Assembly (NCBI RefSeq): GCF_022662175.1
Contig: NZ_JAKMCR010000001.1
Coordinates: forward strand, 1,488,001-1,552,000
Direction: 5' to 3'
Length of the DNA stretch: 64,000 bases
Source: Aestuariivivens marinum
GTDB lineage: Bacteria > Bacteroidota > Bacteroidia > Flavobacteriales > Flavobacteriaceae
Under the pieces are notes generated by a model that did not search any database, was not told the DNA's origin, and saw only the letters and a list, made by a program, of their open reading frames with translations. Below are positions 9,197 through 19,645 of this stretch, in pieces (the stretch's first letter is position 1; each line of letters opens with the position of its first letter). The translations under genes were made by a program, and so were the position numbers.

Positions 9197-12100
9197 TTAA
9201 AATGTCATTTTAAGTGAAAATCCATAGGTTCTTTGTGCAGGGTTTGCAGCAAACTCGCCAAATTCAGTTACTAAGTCAGCACCACCAAAAGAAGTGACTT
9301 CTGGATCAACATATGGGTTTTCATCGGGAGTCCACATAAAAAGGTTTCTGCCATATAAACTCACAGTTAAATCGCTAATCCCTGTATTTTCAATCCAATT
9401 TGAAGGGAAAGAATACGACAAAGAGGCATCTCTTAAACGAACAAATGTTTTATCTATAATATGATTTGTGGCTTCTGTACTAGGGTTATTTGAAGCATTG
9501 TAGTATCCCCCTACATCCTCGAAGCCAACAGGGGTAGTGTTTTCTGAATATGTACCATCACCGTTATCCACAACTGAATTTGGAATGATAAATGGTAAGC
9601 GATCATTATAGGTCGTTGCTGGGGAATTTCCAGTAAAACCTAACAATCTTGAAGTATAACTGTACATCTCACCACCTTCTTTCCAATCAAAAGCAAATGA
9701 TAACCTGAAATTTTTATATTTAAAGGTGTTTTGTAGCCCCATCACAAAATCGCGTTGCGAGTCACCTAATGTAACTTCTTCATCTGTGGTTTCGGGATAT
9801 CCATCGTCCCCAACTATAATTTGGCCAGTATCATTAGTTTTGGGGCCTAGGGCCTGAAATACACCCAATGGTTGACCTTTAATAGCATAAAAGCTAACAC
9901 TATAAGCACTATTAAGCAAAAGTTTTTCAGATCCTTCTGGTAATCTGGTTACCTCATTTTTATTTTTAGTAAATGTATAATCGATATTCCAACTAAAATC
10001 ATCGGTTCTTACAGGAACTAAACCTACAGCTAATTCCACTCCTTTGTTTTCTACGTCCATATAATTTCCAAAAATCTCCCTATAACCTGTGGTAGGAGGT
10101 AATTGTAACTGCGTGATGACACCGTCTGTTTTCTTATTGTAATAAGCAGCATCAATAGTAACACGTCTATTGAATAGGGCTACTTCGGCACCAACTTCAT
10201 ATTCATCGGTAAATTCAGGCTTAATACCAGCATTTCCTAAGGTTCTACCAATTTCGAAGGAGTTAACACCGCCAAAGGGGTAAAGAATTTTTCCAAAATA
10301 CCCGTCATTCTCACCTTGAGCAGCTTCACTTTGGGTTAAATATACAGCTGCACTATTGGCCAATTGAGAATATCCTCCTCTAAGTTTTACAAAATGTTGA
10401 CCATTATCTACAACAATAGCACTCATGTTAGCAGATGGGTAGAAGAATGAATTATTTCCAATACCTAAAGTAGATGCCCACTCATTCCTACCGGTAAGAT
10501 TTAAGTAAATCCTGTCTTTATAATTAAGGGTTAAGGATCCAAAAAGTGAGTAATTTTTAAGCTGAGAATCATTTTGTTCTGTTATTGGAGTTACAGCAGA
10601 ATTTGAAATTTCATAAAAATTAGGCACATCTAAATTAGTGACTGTTACATCTAAAGAAGAGAACTGAGAATTTCGTAATTCACCACCCAAATTTGCTTCT
10701 AAACCAAAATCATCAGATAATTCTGTATTATAATCAAAATATAGTAATGCTTCATATTGCCTCCTTTGACTCATAAGTTCTGTAACACCACCAACTATTG
10801 GGTTTTGGCCAAGAGCATCATTAGCTGAGCCTGGAGTGAAATTAACTACAGCTCCATGACTGTGAACCCCATTATTAACAATGTTGGTACCTAACTGAAA
10901 TGTTCCTATTAAATTGGATAAGATGTCATATTGGAAATTGATATTGCCGTAAAGGTTCTCACGTCTTACATTTGTTGCGTTTTCATTCAAAACCCAATAG
11001 GGGTTTCTTGCATAAGGAGTATAGAACCAATCGTTTCCATAAAATGGATTGCCTAAATAATCCTTCATGTCAATAATACTTACATCGGTAGGAACCTGCA
11101 ATAACTCTTGTACTAAAGTAGCCCCTTGGCCTGCATCATCTCCTTGTCCTGTATTAATTGCATTTTGGCGTGTTTGGGCATAATTGGCGGCTATTCTAAC
11201 CCTAAATCTATCACGGGAGAGTCCTGCATTAACAGAAAGGGTATTTTTTTTCAAAGCATCTGCATCTGTTGGGAAAACACCATCAGTATCCAATCTGGAA
11301 AATGTAAGAGAGAAATCTGAATTATCAGAGCCTCCGCTTAACCTAATGGTATTGGCATAGGTGTTTCCAATATCAAAGAAATCTAACATTTGGTCCTCAA
11401 GTGCTACATAAGGCTTTATTAATTGGCTGTTATTTACAATTTGCCCCCATGTTCTTATTTCCCCATTAAATTCAGGACCCCAAGAACCATTCTCGTTAGA
11501 AGCACCTAAAGTTCCTGCTGGTGTGAAGGAATATCCTAGACCATCCCATCCTTGACCAAATTGATATTGTAAGTGAGGAACTCTGGAAACTTCTAAAAAG
11601 TCAATAGAGCTTTTAATCTCGACTGTTAACTTTTGATCAGCTTTACCTTTTTTGGTAGTAATTATAATTGCTCCATTTGCTGCTCTAGATCCATATAACG
11701 CAGTTGCTGCACCACCTTTAAGGATATTGATGCTTTCTATAGAGTTTGGGTCAATATCGTTAATGTTACTACCACCATCAAAAGATCTGTTTACATCTGT
11801 TGTTCGCCCAGAAACACTTCCTGTATTAACCGAACTAGAAATTGGTGTGCCATCAACAACATATAAAGGACCATTGCCATTTAATGAAGTGTATCCCCTT
11901 AGTATAACTCTGGGGGAAGCTCCTGGTTGATTGGGTGCTGTAATATCTACACCAGCAACTTTACCCGATAAACTTTCTAGAGGGTTCACTGTAGTAACTT
12001 CTGTTAGCTGTTCATCATCAATAGCTGTAGCAGCATACCCAAGGGATCTTTTTTGTCTTTTAATACCTAAAGCAGTTACCACTACTTCTTCTAATACTGC

Positions 12101-12397
12101 AGCATCTTCTTGCATGGTAACATTAATGGTACTAGACGAGCCTATAGTGATTTCTTTAGTAGTATATCCTACAAAGCTATAAACTAAAACATCTCCAGTG
12201 TTTGCTTTAATTGAATAATTACCATCGAAATCGGTAGAGGTACCAGTGGAAGTACCTTTAATTAAGACAGTTGTTCCCGGTAGCGGTAATCCGCTATTAT
12301 CTGAAACAGTACCGGTAATTGTCTTTTCTTGTGCAATAGCAAACTGCACAACTAGCGCAAGGAAAAGCGCTAGCATTCCGCTAAACTTTGTTTTCAT
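9197..12397 (-). CDS. SusC/RagA-family TonB-linked outer-membrane transporter (second copy)
   Basis: 1066 aa. Signal peptide (MKTKFSGM to FAIAQ), carboxypeptidase-regulatory-like domain (TITGTVSDNSGLPLPG, TSTDFDGNYSI), TonB-box-like EVVVTALG, plug (GPLYVVDGTPISS, GGAATALYGSRAANGAIIITTKKG), then barrel ending in LKMTF. The first 110 residues are close to those of the other SusC here, whereas the barrels differ strongly, so the cargo is probably different. It is first gene of a four-gene operon with the SusD_2-type, Ig-like and PF12888-type lipoproteins, under a promoter at 12425-12455. Confidence 0.95.
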   Translation of the reverse strand: MKTKFSGMLALFLALVVQFAIAQEKTITGTVSDNSGLPLPGTTVLIKGTSTGTSTDFDGNYSIKANTGDVLVYSFVGYTTKEITIGSSSTINVTMQEDAAVLEEVVVTALGIKRQKRSLGYAATAIDDEQLTEVTTVNPLESLSGKVAGVDITAPNQPGASPRVILRGYTSLNGNGPLYVVDGTPISSSVNTGSVSGRTTDVNRSFDGGSNINDIDPNSIESINILKGGAATALYGSRAANGAIIITTKKGKADQKLTVEIKSSIDFLEVSRVPHLQYQFGQGWDGLGYSFTPAGTLGASNENGSWGPEFNGEIRTWGQIVNNSQLIKPYVALEDQMLDFFDIGNTYANTIRLSGGSDNSDFSLTFSRLDTDGVFPTDADALKKNTLSVNAGLSRDRFRVRIAANYAQTRQNAINTGQGDDAGQGATLVQELLQVPTDVSIIDMKDYLGNPFYGNDWFYTPYARNPYWVLNENATNVRRENLYGNINFQYDILSNLIGTFQLGTNIVNNGVHSHGAVVNFTPGSANDALGQNPIVGGVTELMSQRRQYEALLYFDYNTELSDDFGLEANLGGELRNSQFSSLDVTVTNLDVPNFYEISNSAVTPITEQNDSQLKNYSLFGSLTLNYKDRIYLNLTGRNEWASTLGIGNNSFFYPSANMSAIVVDNGQHFVKLRGGYSQLANSAAVYLTQSEAAQGENDGYFGKILYPFGGVNSFEIGRTLGNAGIKPEFTDEYEVGAEVALFNRRVTIDAAYYNKKTDGVITQLQLPPTTGYREIFGNYMDVENKGVELAVGLVPVRTDDFSWNIDYTFTKNKNEVTRLPEGSEKLLLNSAYSVSFYAIKGQPLGVFQALGPKTNDTGQIIVGDDGYPETTDEEVTLGDSQRDFVMGLQNTFKYKNFRLSFAFDWKEGGEMYSYTSRLLGFTGNSPATTYNDRLPFIIPNSVVDNGDGTYSENTTPVGFEDVGGYYNASNNPSTEATNHIIDKTFVRLRDASLSYSFPSNWIENTGISDLTVSLYGRNLFMWTPDENPYVDPEVTSFGGADLVTEFGEFAANPAQRTYGFSLKMTF

Positions 12398-12455
12398 TTC
12401 TTAATTATTTGAATTAGTCAATGCCAAAAGTCTTAATAAAAAGTTAATAAAACAA
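12398..12455 (-). promoter_or_regulatory. Promoter and short leader of susC (copy 2)
   Basis: Minus strand: TTG (12453-12455), 20-nt spacer, GACTTTTG (12425-12432), then a leader containing TTGACTAATTC and AATAATTA up to the ATG. It matches the promoter and leader of the other susC in spacing and in most bases. The remaining 12456-12670 is AT-rich with no gene visible. Confidence 0.6.
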
Positions 12456-12670
12456 CAAATTTGAGTTAAAAATTAATGTTTCACTTATTTCGAAATACAT
12501 TTTTCTTAAAAAATCAATTCTTTTTTATAGATATAAGTTGCTGTTTTAACAAATCGCTTTTAATTCCTTAAAGCCTTTTATGTGATTGTTATGCAAGCAT
12601 AACAACTTGTTTGTTAATGAATTGTTAATATTGAGTAGAGGTGCTTAAGGCTGAATTTTAACTGAATTTA

Positions 12671-14359
12671 TTAAAAAGAAGAGGTTAAGCTTAAATGGAT
12701 TTTAGAATTGGATAATTTGAATTTTTGATTTTCACTTTTTCCATTAGCGTAAACGAACTTAAATAATCCAGATTTTGTTAAAAGGCCAAATCCAAATCCA
12801 AATCCAAATAGTTTTTCTTTAGTAGCGGCGATTTTGTTTTCAAAATAGGCGGCATCGATTATTGAATGCGCATATATTGAATTGCTCATTTTATATCGGT
12901 ATTCAGTATTAATTAAACCAAATAATGAGGCATAGAGACTGTTTTCTTCAAACCCTCTTATGGAATTCATGCCTCCAAACCGTAACAATTCATTTTCGAA
13001 ATAATTATCTGAATTTATACTAGCTCCGTTAAATCTTATATAAAGACTGTTTCTAATATTGAAACCTATAATTTTTAGAGCGTCAATAGTATATTTTGTT
13101 TGACTTTCTGAAACATCAATGGTCTTTCTTTTTCCAAAGAGGGTTTCAATATATAATGTTGAATTTATAGGAAACAACAAATCGTCTGGTTTAAGATTGA
13201 TATATTGGTAAGCAAAGGCATAGTAATTTGCATTAAGGTCAGTTATTGTAGAGGTGGAGTTTTTAAGGAGGTTATTTGATTTTGTGCCATTGATGCCTGA
13301 GTAGATTTTATGTTTAGAGTTAATTTGATATTGAAGCCTTATCGATTGATTCGCATTGGTAAAGGAGGAATCTCGTTTAAAAAGATATAGCTGGATATCC
13401 AATCCAACGGGAGATCTAAATAAATAAGGAAGGGACAGGTTGGCTTCAAAGGTTTTTTGGTCGTTTTCATCGCTTTTATACAAAAGCCTAAAAGTTTCAC
13501 CATAGTTTAGGTTATTGGAGAGGTTTAAGTTTAGATACCCATCAAATTCAATAGTACCAGAGTCTTCGTTTGAACCAAAACCTAAAAAACCATCAAAATT
13601 ATTGCTCTTGGTTTTTTCAATATATAAATAGAGGGTAGTGGAGTCTTTTGAAAATAAAACTTCGGGGGGCTTAATTTGACTGGCAAATTTTAAATCGTTC
13701 AGTCTTTTGGTTTTAGCCTTAATGGCCGCTAAATCGAAAGTTTGTTTGGGATTAATTTTTAAATAATGTTTTAAATAAGACTTAGGGAATTTATCGTAAC
13801 CTTTTGTTACGATATTGTCAATGTGTCTTTTTTGATCAAAGGCTTCAATTATTAAACTAGCTTTTAGGTATTTGTCGTCAATCGATATGTTAGATAGTTT
13901 TAGTTTAGCGAAAGGATAGCCTTTGTTTACTAATTTTGAATTTATAATCCAAAGGGTGTTTTCAACCTGATTAAAGGGTACCTCAAAATAGTTTTCATTG
14001 ACATTGTTGGAAATTGAATTTAGGGTATCAATATCAACTACAGTTTTGTCATAATATATATATATGGTGTTGAATTTTTGATTTATTTGGATTTTGACCG
14101 TAAAAACAGAGTCGTTATCCTTTTTAATATATTTCAAATCATTTTCAATATAGCCTTGTTTGTAAAGTGTATTTTGAATGGCATGCACCTCATTTATTAT
14201 GGATTGATAATTGGGGTGAATTTTTAAATAATCCAATGAATCAATTTTTGCAGTTTCTGCTTGGTTTTTCCCTTCAATGTTCAGCCTTAAATTTTGGCTG
14301 TCTATTTCCGAAGAAAAAAGCATATATATAATAAGGAATAAAAAAGTGTTTTTTTGCAC
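12671..14359 (-). CDS. Omp85/BamA-TamA family outer-membrane protein
   Basis: 562 aa. GTG start at 14359; the next in-frame ATG would remove part of the signal peptide. POTRA-like segments occupy roughly residues 30-250, e.g. IDNIVTKGYDKFPKSYLKHY with LKINPKQTFDLAAIKAKTKRL. The rest is a 16-strand-type barrel with the diagnostic loop-6 motif LRFGGMNSIRGFEENSL (catalytic RGF) and a C-terminal strand ending in SLTSSF. It is shorter than BamA (about 800 aa or more) and has fewer POTRA domains, so it is more like a TamA or accessory paralogue. It probably inserts or exports an outer-membrane substrate that I cannot name. It stands alone, divergent from rpsL. Confidence 0.8.
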   Translation of the reverse strand: MQKNTFLFLIIYMLFSSEIDSQNLRLNIEGKNQAETAKIDSLDYLKIHPNYQSIINEVHAIQNTLYKQGYIENDLKYIKKDNDSVFTVKIQINQKFNTIYIYYDKTVVDIDTLNSISNNVNENYFEVPFNQVENTLWIINSKLVNKGYPFAKLKLSNISIDDKYLKASLIIEAFDQKRHIDNIVTKGYDKFPKSYLKHYLKINPKQTFDLAAIKAKTKRLNDLKFASQIKPPEVLFSKDSTTLYLYIEKTKSNNFDGFLGFGSNEDSGTIEFDGYLNLNLSNNLNYGETFRLLYKSDENDQKTFEANLSLPYLFRSPVGLDIQLYLFKRDSSFTNANQSIRLQYQINSKHKIYSGINGTKSNNLLKNSTSTITDLNANYYAFAYQYINLKPDDLLFPINSTLYIETLFGKRKTIDVSESQTKYTIDALKIIGFNIRNSLYIRFNGASINSDNYFENELLRFGGMNSIRGFEENSLYASLFGLINTEYRYKMSNSIYAHSIIDAAYFENKIAATKEKLFGFGFGFGLLTKSGLFKFVYANGKSENQKFKLSNSKIHLSLTSSF

Positions 14360-14520
14360 AAGTACAGATTGCTAAATAGAATTTAATAAATGCATTTAGA
14401 GCTTCGGTCTTCTAACTTCGGTCTTCCAGCTTTTTAATGTAAATCTAACGTAAAATAGATACTAATAATATAACGACTTAACTTATTTTTCGATTCACTT
14501 AAAAATTAATGATTTAGGGT
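14360..14520. other. Intergenic region between Omp85 gene and rpsL
   Basis: It separates divergent genes. It holds a short direct repeat of cttcggtcttc at about 14404-14428 and otherwise AT-rich sequence. No further gene was seen. Confidence 0.4.
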
Positions 14521-14550
14521 TTGAATAATTCATTTTAATTTCTACCTTTG
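14521..14550 (+). promoter_or_regulatory. Promoter of the str/S10/spc/alpha ribosomal run
   Basis: TTG at 14521-14523, 19-nt spacer, TACCTTTG at 14543-14550: an exact match to the Bacteroidota primary-sigma consensus TTG/TAnnTTTG. Transcription would start around 14556, leaving a leader of about 35 nt before rpsL. Confidence 0.8.
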
Positions 14551-14592
14551 CAGCCCTCTAAGAAGAGGATTTTTAAATTTATATAATAATTT

Positions 14593-14967
14593 ATGCCAAC
14601 AATTTCACAATTAGTAAGAACAGGAAGAGCCAAAATAACCAAGAAGAGTAAATCGGCTGCTTTAAATTCTTGTCCTCAAAGACGTGGCGTATGTACTCGT
14701 GTTTACACTACAACACCTAAGAAACCAAATTCCGCTATGCGTAAGGTAGCTAGGGTAAGGTTAACTAATGGTAACGAGGTGAACGCATACATCCCAGGAG
14801 AAGGACACAATTTACAAGAGCACTCGATAGTATTGGTTAGAGGTGGAAGGGTAAAGGATTTACCGGGAGTTAGATATCATATTGTGCGTGGTGCTTTGGA
14901 TACTGCTGGTGTGCAAGGTAGAACGCAACGTAGATCTAAGTACGGTGCTAAACGCCCTAAGAAGTAA
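14593..14967 (+). CDS. rpsL: 30S ribosomal protein S12
   Basis: uS12, 124 aa, the normal length, at the decoding centre of the small subunit. TPKKPNSA (41-48) and [13 protein letters not shown] carry the lysines where streptomycin-resistance changes usually arise; both are Lys here, so the allele reads as wild type. It is the first gene of the long ribosomal run, about 43 nt below the promoter hexamer, and is followed 20 nt later by rpsG. Confidence 0.98.
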   Translation: MPTISQLVRTGRAKITKKSKSAALNSCPQRRGVCTRVYTTTPKKPNSAMRKVARVRLTNGNEVNAYIPGEGHNLQEHSIVLVRGGRVKDLPGVRYHIVRGALDTAGVQGRTQRRSKYGAKRPKK

Positions 14968-14987
14968 TTAAACTTTAAGAAGAAGAC

Positions 14988-15464
14988 ATGAGAAAAAGAC
15001 AAGCTAAAAAGAGACCACTTTTACCAGACCCAAGATTTAACGATCAGTTGGTAACACGCTTTGTGAACAACATGATGTGGGATGGTAAGAAGTCTGTAGC
15101 GTTTAAAGTATTCTATGATGCGATTGATATTGTAGATGCTAAGAAAACTGATGAAGAAAAATCGGCTTTAGAAATTTGGAAGGATGCTTTATCAAATGTA
15201 ATGCCTCACGTAGAAGTACGTAGTCGCCGTGTGGGTGGTGCTACATTCCAAATTCCAATGCAAATTCGTCCAGATCGAAAAATTTCAACTGCCATGAAGT
15301 GGTTAATCGGTTACTCTCGTAAGCGTAACGAAAAATCAATGGCACAACGTTTAGCAGCTGAGATCTTAGCAGCAGCTAAAGAAGAAGGTGCGGCAGTTAA
15401 AAAACGAGTAGATACTCATAAAATGGCAGAAGCTAACAAAGCATTCTCTCACTTTAGATTTTAA
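14988..15464 (+). CDS. rpsG: 30S ribosomal protein S7
   Basis: uS7, 158 aa. It nucleates folding of the 16S 3' domain (head) and lines the E site. Recognised by [11 protein letters not shown] near the N-terminus and by [17 protein letters not shown] with [17 protein letters not shown]. It lies between rpsL and fusA, with 7 nt to fusA, the usual str-operon order. Confidence 0.98.
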   Translation: MRKRQAKKRPLLPDPRFNDQLVTRFVNNMMWDGKKSVAFKVFYDAIDIVDAKKTDEEKSALEIWKDALSNVMPHVEVRSRRVGGATFQIPMQIRPDRKISTAMKWLIGYSRKRNEKSMAQRLAAEILAAAKEEGAAVKKRVDTHKMAEANKAFSHFRF

Positions 15465-15471
15465 TTAGGAC

Positions 15472-17598
15472 ATGGCAAGAGATTTAAAATATACTAGAAA
15501 TATAGGTATTGCTGCGCATATAGATGCAGGAAAAACAACAACTACAGAGCGTATCCTTTATTATACTGGTGTATCGCACAAAATAGGTGAGGTACACGAT
15601 GGTGCTGCTACTATGGACTGGATGGAGCAAGAGCAAGAAAGAGGTATTACCATTACTTCTGCTGCGACTACCTGTACATGGAATTTCCCATTGGAAAATG
15701 GTCAGCCAATCGATGATACGAAAGGATATCACTTTAACATTATTGATACCCCTGGTCACGTTGACTTTACCGTTGAGGTTAACCGTTCGCTACGTGTATT
15801 GGATGGTTTAGTATTCTTGTTTAGTGCGGTTGATGGTGTTGAGCCACAATCTGAAACTAACTGGAGACTAGCAGATAATTACAAGGTACCTCGTATAGGT
15901 TTTGTTAACAAAATGGACCGTCAGGGCTCTAACTTTTTAGGGGTTTGCCAACAGGTTAAGGATATGTTGAAGTCCAACGCAGTGCCAATTGTATTAAATA
16001 TTGGTGATGAGGCAGACTTTAAAGGAATTATCGATTTGGTAAAAAACCGTGCTATTGTTTGGCATGATGAAACCCAGGGAGCTACTTTTGATGTTATTGA
16101 AATTCCCGAAGAATTAAAAGAAGAAGCCCATAAGTATCGTGCACTTTTAATAGAAGAAGTAGCTACTTATGATGAAAATCTTTTAGAAAAATTTATGGAA
16201 GATGAAGATTCTATTACAGAAGAAGAAGTGCACGCTGCGCTTAGAGCTGCTGTAATGGATATGGCTATCATTCCTATGATTTGTGGGTCTTCATTTAAAA
16301 ATAAAGGGGTACAGTTCTTATTGGATGCTGTTTGTCGTTACTTACCTTCTCCATTAGATAGAGATAATATTGTAGGAACAAATCCAGATACAGGTACTGA
16401 AATATCGCGTAAGCCAGATGCTAAAGAACCATTTTCTGCTTTAGCATTTAAAATTGCTACCGATCCTTTCGTAGGACGTTTGGCATTCTTCCGTGCATAC
16501 TCAGGACGTTTAGATGCAGGGTCTTATATCTTGAACAACCGTTCAGGTAAAAAAGAGCGTATTTCTCGCATTTACCAAATGCACTCTAATAAACAAAATG
16601 CTATTGAATATATTGAAGCTGGAGATATAGGGGCTGCAGTAGGATTTAAAGATATTAAGACAGGTGATACCATGTCTGATGAAAAGCATCCTATTGTATT
16701 GGAATCCATGGATTTTCCAGATCCAGTAATTGGTATTGCTGTTGAGCCAAAAACTAAAGCTGATGTTGACAAACTAGGTATGGCTTTAAGTAAATTGGCT
16801 GAAGAAGATCCAACATTTACTGTTAGAACCGATGAGGCTTCAGGGCAAACCATTATTTCTGGTATGGGTGAGCTTCACTTAGATATTATTGTAGACCGTT
16901 TAAGACGTGAATTTAAGGTTGAAGTAAACCAAGGTCAGCCACAAGTAGAGTATAAAGAAGCGATTACGCAACGTGCCGAGCACAGAGAAGTTTACAAAAA
17001 GCAATCTGGTGGACGTGGTAAATTCGCAGATATTGTATTTAAACTTGAACCAGCCGAAGAAGGTAAGCAAGGTCTTGAGTTCGTATCAGAGATTAAGGGA
17101 GGTAACATTCCTAAGGAATTTATTCCTTCTGTTGAAAAAGGATTTAAAGAAGCCATGAAGAACGGTCCGTTGGCAGGTTACGAAGTAGATGCTATGAAAG
17201 TAACATTAACGGATGGATCTTATCACGATGTAGATTCTGATCAGTTATCGTTTGAATTAGCTGCTAAGATAGGATTTAAAGCTGCTGCAAAAGCTGCAAA
17301 AGCTGTAATTATGGAACCTATTATGAAATTGGAGGTATTGACTCCAGAAGAAAACATGGGTGACATTGTAGGAGACCTTAACCGTCGTCGTGGTCAAGTA
17401 AATGATATGAGCGATAGAGCAGGATCTAAAGTTGTAAAGGCCAATGTACCATTATCTGAAATGTTCGGTTATGTAACATCATTACGTACATTATCGTCTG
17501 GTCGTGCAACATCAACTATGGAATTTTCACATTATGCTGAAACACCTTCAAATATATCTGAAGAAGTAATCAAGGCAGCTAAAGGCGTTGAAGCTTAA
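15472..17598 (+). CDS. fusA: Elongation factor G
   Basis: 708 aa GTPase that drives translocation on the ribosome. G1 AHIDAGKT (15-22), G2-region ERGITI, G3 DTPGH (92-96) and G4 NKMD (146-149) are all intact. Domains II-V follow, with the domain IV segment GGRGKFADI and the domain [20 protein letters not shown]. It lies in the str cluster. tuf does not follow, unlike in Escherichia coli; rpsJ comes next after 11 nt. Confidence 0.98.
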   Translation: MARDLKYTRNIGIAAHIDAGKTTTTERILYYTGVSHKIGEVHDGAATMDWMEQEQERGITITSAATTCTWNFPLENGQPIDDTKGYHFNIIDTPGHVDFTVEVNRSLRVLDGLVFLFSAVDGVEPQSETNWRLADNYKVPRIGFVNKMDRQGSNFLGVCQQVKDMLKSNAVPIVLNIGDEADFKGIIDLVKNRAIVWHDETQGATFDVIEIPEELKEEAHKYRALLIEEVATYDENLLEKFMEDEDSITEEEVHAALRAAVMDMAIIPMICGSSFKNKGVQFLLDAVCRYLPSPLDRDNIVGTNPDTGTEISRKPDAKEPFSALAFKIATDPFVGRLAFFRAYSGRLDAGSYILNNRSGKKERISRIYQMHSNKQNAIEYIEAGDIGAAVGFKDIKTGDTMSDEKHPIVLESMDFPDPVIGIAVEPKTKADVDKLGMALSKLAEEDPTFTVRTDEASGQTIISGMGELHLDIIVDRLRREFKVEVNQGQPQVEYKEAITQRAEHREVYKKQSGGRGKFADIVFKLEPAEEGKQGLEFVSEIKGGNIPKEFIPSVEKGFKEAMKNGPLAGYEVDAMKVTLTDGSYHDVDSDQLSFELAAKIGFKAAAKAAKAVIMEPIMKLEVLTPEENMGDIVGDLNRRRGQVNDMSDRAGSKVVKANVPLSEMFGYVTSLRTLSSGRATSTMEFSHYAETPSNISEEVIKAAKGVEA

Positions 17599-17609
17599 AA
17601 ATTAAGAAC

Positions 17610-17915
17610 ATGAGTCAGAAAATCAGAATAAAATTAAAGTCTTACGATCACAACTTGGTAGATAAATCTGCCGATAAGATTGTAAAAACAGTAAAAAGTA
17701 CAGGTGCTGTAGTAACTGGTCCTATTCCATTACCAACGCACAAGAAAATTTTCACTGTATTACGTTCTCCACACGTAAACAAGAAATCTAGAGAGCAATT
17801 CCAATTAAGTTCATTTAAGCGCTTATTGGATATCTACTCTTCTTCATCAAAAACTATCGATGCTTTGATGAAGCTTGAATTACCAAGTGGCGTAGAAGTA
17901 GAGATTAAAGTATAG
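17610..17915 (+). CDS. rpsJ: 30S ribosomal protein S10
   Basis: uS10 (NusE), 101 aa. It is a head protein of the small subunit and also a partner of NusB in antitermination. The motif [20 protein letters not shown] and the tail [17 protein letters not shown] are characteristic. It is separated from rplC by an unusual 177-nt spacer rich in hairpins. Confidence 0.97.
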   Translation: MSQKIRIKLKSYDHNLVDKSADKIVKTVKSTGAVVTGPIPLPTHKKIFTVLRSPHVNKKSREQFQLSSFKRLLDIYSSSSKTIDALMKLELPSGVEVEIKV

Positions 17916-18092
17916 TTTGTTATTCCGAACTTATTTCGGAATCTTACATGTCCCACCGATGCGGTCGCGGGAAAAACGGAAAAATACATTTCAGGGACGA
18001 AAAGTATTTTGTCCCTGAAATATTTTAAATAGTAGATTAATTATTAACAAAGATTGTAGATAGGTATCTGCAATCGTAAATCAAAAATCAGT
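17916..18092 (+). promoter_or_regulatory. Hairpin-rich spacer before rplC, possible r-protein leader
   Basis: Four stem-loops occur in 177 nt. They are TTCCGAA/TTCGGAA (17923-17941); TCCC..GGGA enclosing ACCG/CGGT (17951-17972); an 11-bp stem ATTTCAGGGAC/GTCCCTGAAAT with an inner AAAA/TTTT (17988-18021); and GATTGTAGATA/TATCTGCAATC (18052-18075, one G-U pair) just before the rplC start. The first two resemble dispersed intergenic repeats. The last two could be an autoregulatory leader for L3/L4 or an attenuator. No good promoter was seen inside. Confidence 0.45.
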
Positions 18093-18710
18093 ATGTCTGG
18101 GTTAATTGGAAAAAAAATCGGTATGACCAGCATCTTCGATGAGAATGGGAAAAACATTCCTTGTACTGTAATCGAAGCTGGACCATGTATCGTTACCCAA
18201 GTCAGAACCAAAGAAGTTGATGGCTATGAAGCAGTTCAGCTTGGTTTCGATGACGCGACAGAAAAAAGCGCTACTAAGGCAGACTTAGGTCATGCTAAAA
18301 AAGCGGGTACTTCTGTAAAACGCAAAGTCATAGAATTTAAGGGTTTTGACGAGGAGTACAAGTTAGGTGATGCGATCACCGTAGAACATTTCAACGAAGG
18401 AGAATTTGTTGATATTGCAGGAACATCAAAAGGAAAAGGTTTTCAAGGTGTTGTAAAGCGTCATGGCTTTGGTGGAGTAGGTCAGTCTACCCACGGACAA
18501 CACAACCGTTTAAGAGCGCCAGGTTCTATTGGAGCTGCGTCTTACCCTGCAAGAGTATTCAAAGGCATGAAAATGGCCGGAAGAATGGGTGGAGTAAAAG
18601 TGAAAGTTCAAAATTTAAGGGTTTTAAAAGTAGTTCCAGAAAAGAACTTACTTGTTGTTAAGGGTTGTGTACCTGGACACAAAAACGCTTATGTAATTAT
18701 TAGAAAGTAA
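18093..18710 (+). CDS. rplC: 50S ribosomal protein L3
   Basis: uL3, 205 aa. It binds 23S domain VI and reaches the peptidyl-transferase centre with the loop [20 protein letters not shown]. The opening [18 protein letters not shown] is typical. The last base of its stop codon is the first base of the rplD start, so the two are translationally coupled. Confidence 0.98.
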   Translation: MSGLIGKKIGMTSIFDENGKNIPCTVIEAGPCIVTQVRTKEVDGYEAVQLGFDDATEKSATKADLGHAKKAGTSVKRKVIEFKGFDEEYKLGDAITVEHFNEGEFVDIAGTSKGKGFQGVVKRHGFGGVGQSTHGQHNRLRAPGSIGAASYPARVFKGMKMAGRMGGVKVKVQNLRVLKVVPEKNLLVVKGCVPGHKNAYVIIRK

Positions 18711-19339
18711 TGAAAGTAGCAGTTTTAGATATAAACGGAAAAGACACTGGTAGAAAAGCCGAGCTTTCTAAAGAAGTGTTTGCTATTGAGCCTAATACTC
18801 ATGCAGTGTATTTAGATGTTAAGCAATACTTAGCTAACCAAAGACAAGGGACTCACAAGTCTAAGGAAAGAAGTGAGATTGCAGGAAGTACACGTAAGAT
18901 TAAAAAGCAAAAAGGTACTGGTACTGCTAGAGCAGGTAGTATTAAGTCTGGAGTGTTTAAAGGTGGTGGGCGTATGTTTGGTCCAAGGCCTAGAAATTAT
19001 AGCTTCAAACTTAATAAGAATTTAAAGCGTTTAGCACGTAAATCGGCTTTAAGTATCAAAGCTAACGAGAAGTCGATAGTTGTTTTGGAGGACTTCAATT
19101 TTGATGCACCTAAAACAAAAAACTTTACTGCGGTTTTAAAGGCTTTAGACTTAGAAAACAAAAAATCTTTGTTTGTGTTGGGTGGCTCAAATAATAATGT
19201 ATATTTGTCATCGCGTAATTTAAAAGGCTCTGAAGTTATAACTAACTCGGAATTAAACACTTACAGGATTTTAAACGCTAATCAAGTAGTGCTTTTAGAA
19301 GGCGCATTAGAAGGAATAGAATCAAATTTAAGTAAATAG
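18710..19339 (+). CDS. rplD: 50S ribosomal protein L4
   Basis: uL4, 209 aa. A globular domain plus an internal loop ([19 protein letters not shown] and [13 protein letters not shown]) that lines the exit tunnel. In many bacteria L4 also represses its own operon; here the hairpins before rplC are a candidate site, which is an inference. It overlaps rplC by one base. Confidence 0.98.
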   Translation: MKVAVLDINGKDTGRKAELSKEVFAIEPNTHAVYLDVKQYLANQRQGTHKSKERSEIAGSTRKIKKQKGTGTARAGSIKSGVFKGGGRMFGPRPRNYSFKLNKNLKRLARKSALSIKANEKSIVVLEDFNFDAPKTKNFTAVLKALDLENKKSLFVLGGSNNNVYLSSRNLKGSEVITNSELNTYRILNANQVVLLEGALEGIESNLSK

Positions 19340-19344
19340 AAACC

Positions 19345-19635
19345 ATGAGTATCTTAATTAAACCTATAATTACTGAAAAGGCGACAGCAGATAGCGAGAT
19401 GAAAAATTGCTATTGGTTTTCAGTGAATCCAAAGGCGAACAAGATAGAAATTAAACAAGCGGTTGAGGCTGCTTATGGGGTTTCTGTTGAAAAAGTTCGT
19501 ACAATAAATGTCCGTCCAGATAGAAGAACACGTTATACAAAAACGGGTATTCAACATGGTAAAACAAACGCTGTGAAAAAGGCGGTTGTACAACTGGCGG
19601 AAGGTGAAATGATTGATTTATACAGTAACATGTAA
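19345..19635 (+). CDS. rplW: 50S ribosomal protein L23
   Basis: uL23, 96 aa, at the tunnel exit where trigger factor and SRP dock. Starts with ILIKPIITEKAT and contains FSVNPKANKIEIKQAVEAAY with VRTINVRPD. Standard position between rplD (5 nt) and rplB (10 nt). Confidence 0.97.
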   Translation: MSILIKPIITEKATADSEMKNCYWFSVNPKANKIEIKQAVEAAYGVSVEKVRTINVRPDRRTRYTKTGIQHGKTNAVKKAVVQLAEGEMIDLYSNM

Positions 19636-19645
19636 TTAGACAACA

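Noticed and set aside
14593-14967. Streptomycin-resistant rpsL allele
   Set aside because: Both usual lysine positions are still lysine.
17988-18021. Ordinary intrinsic terminator between rpsJ and rplC
   Set aside because: The stem is good, but the tail is ATATTTTAAAT rather than a clean T-run, and the operon continues downstream.
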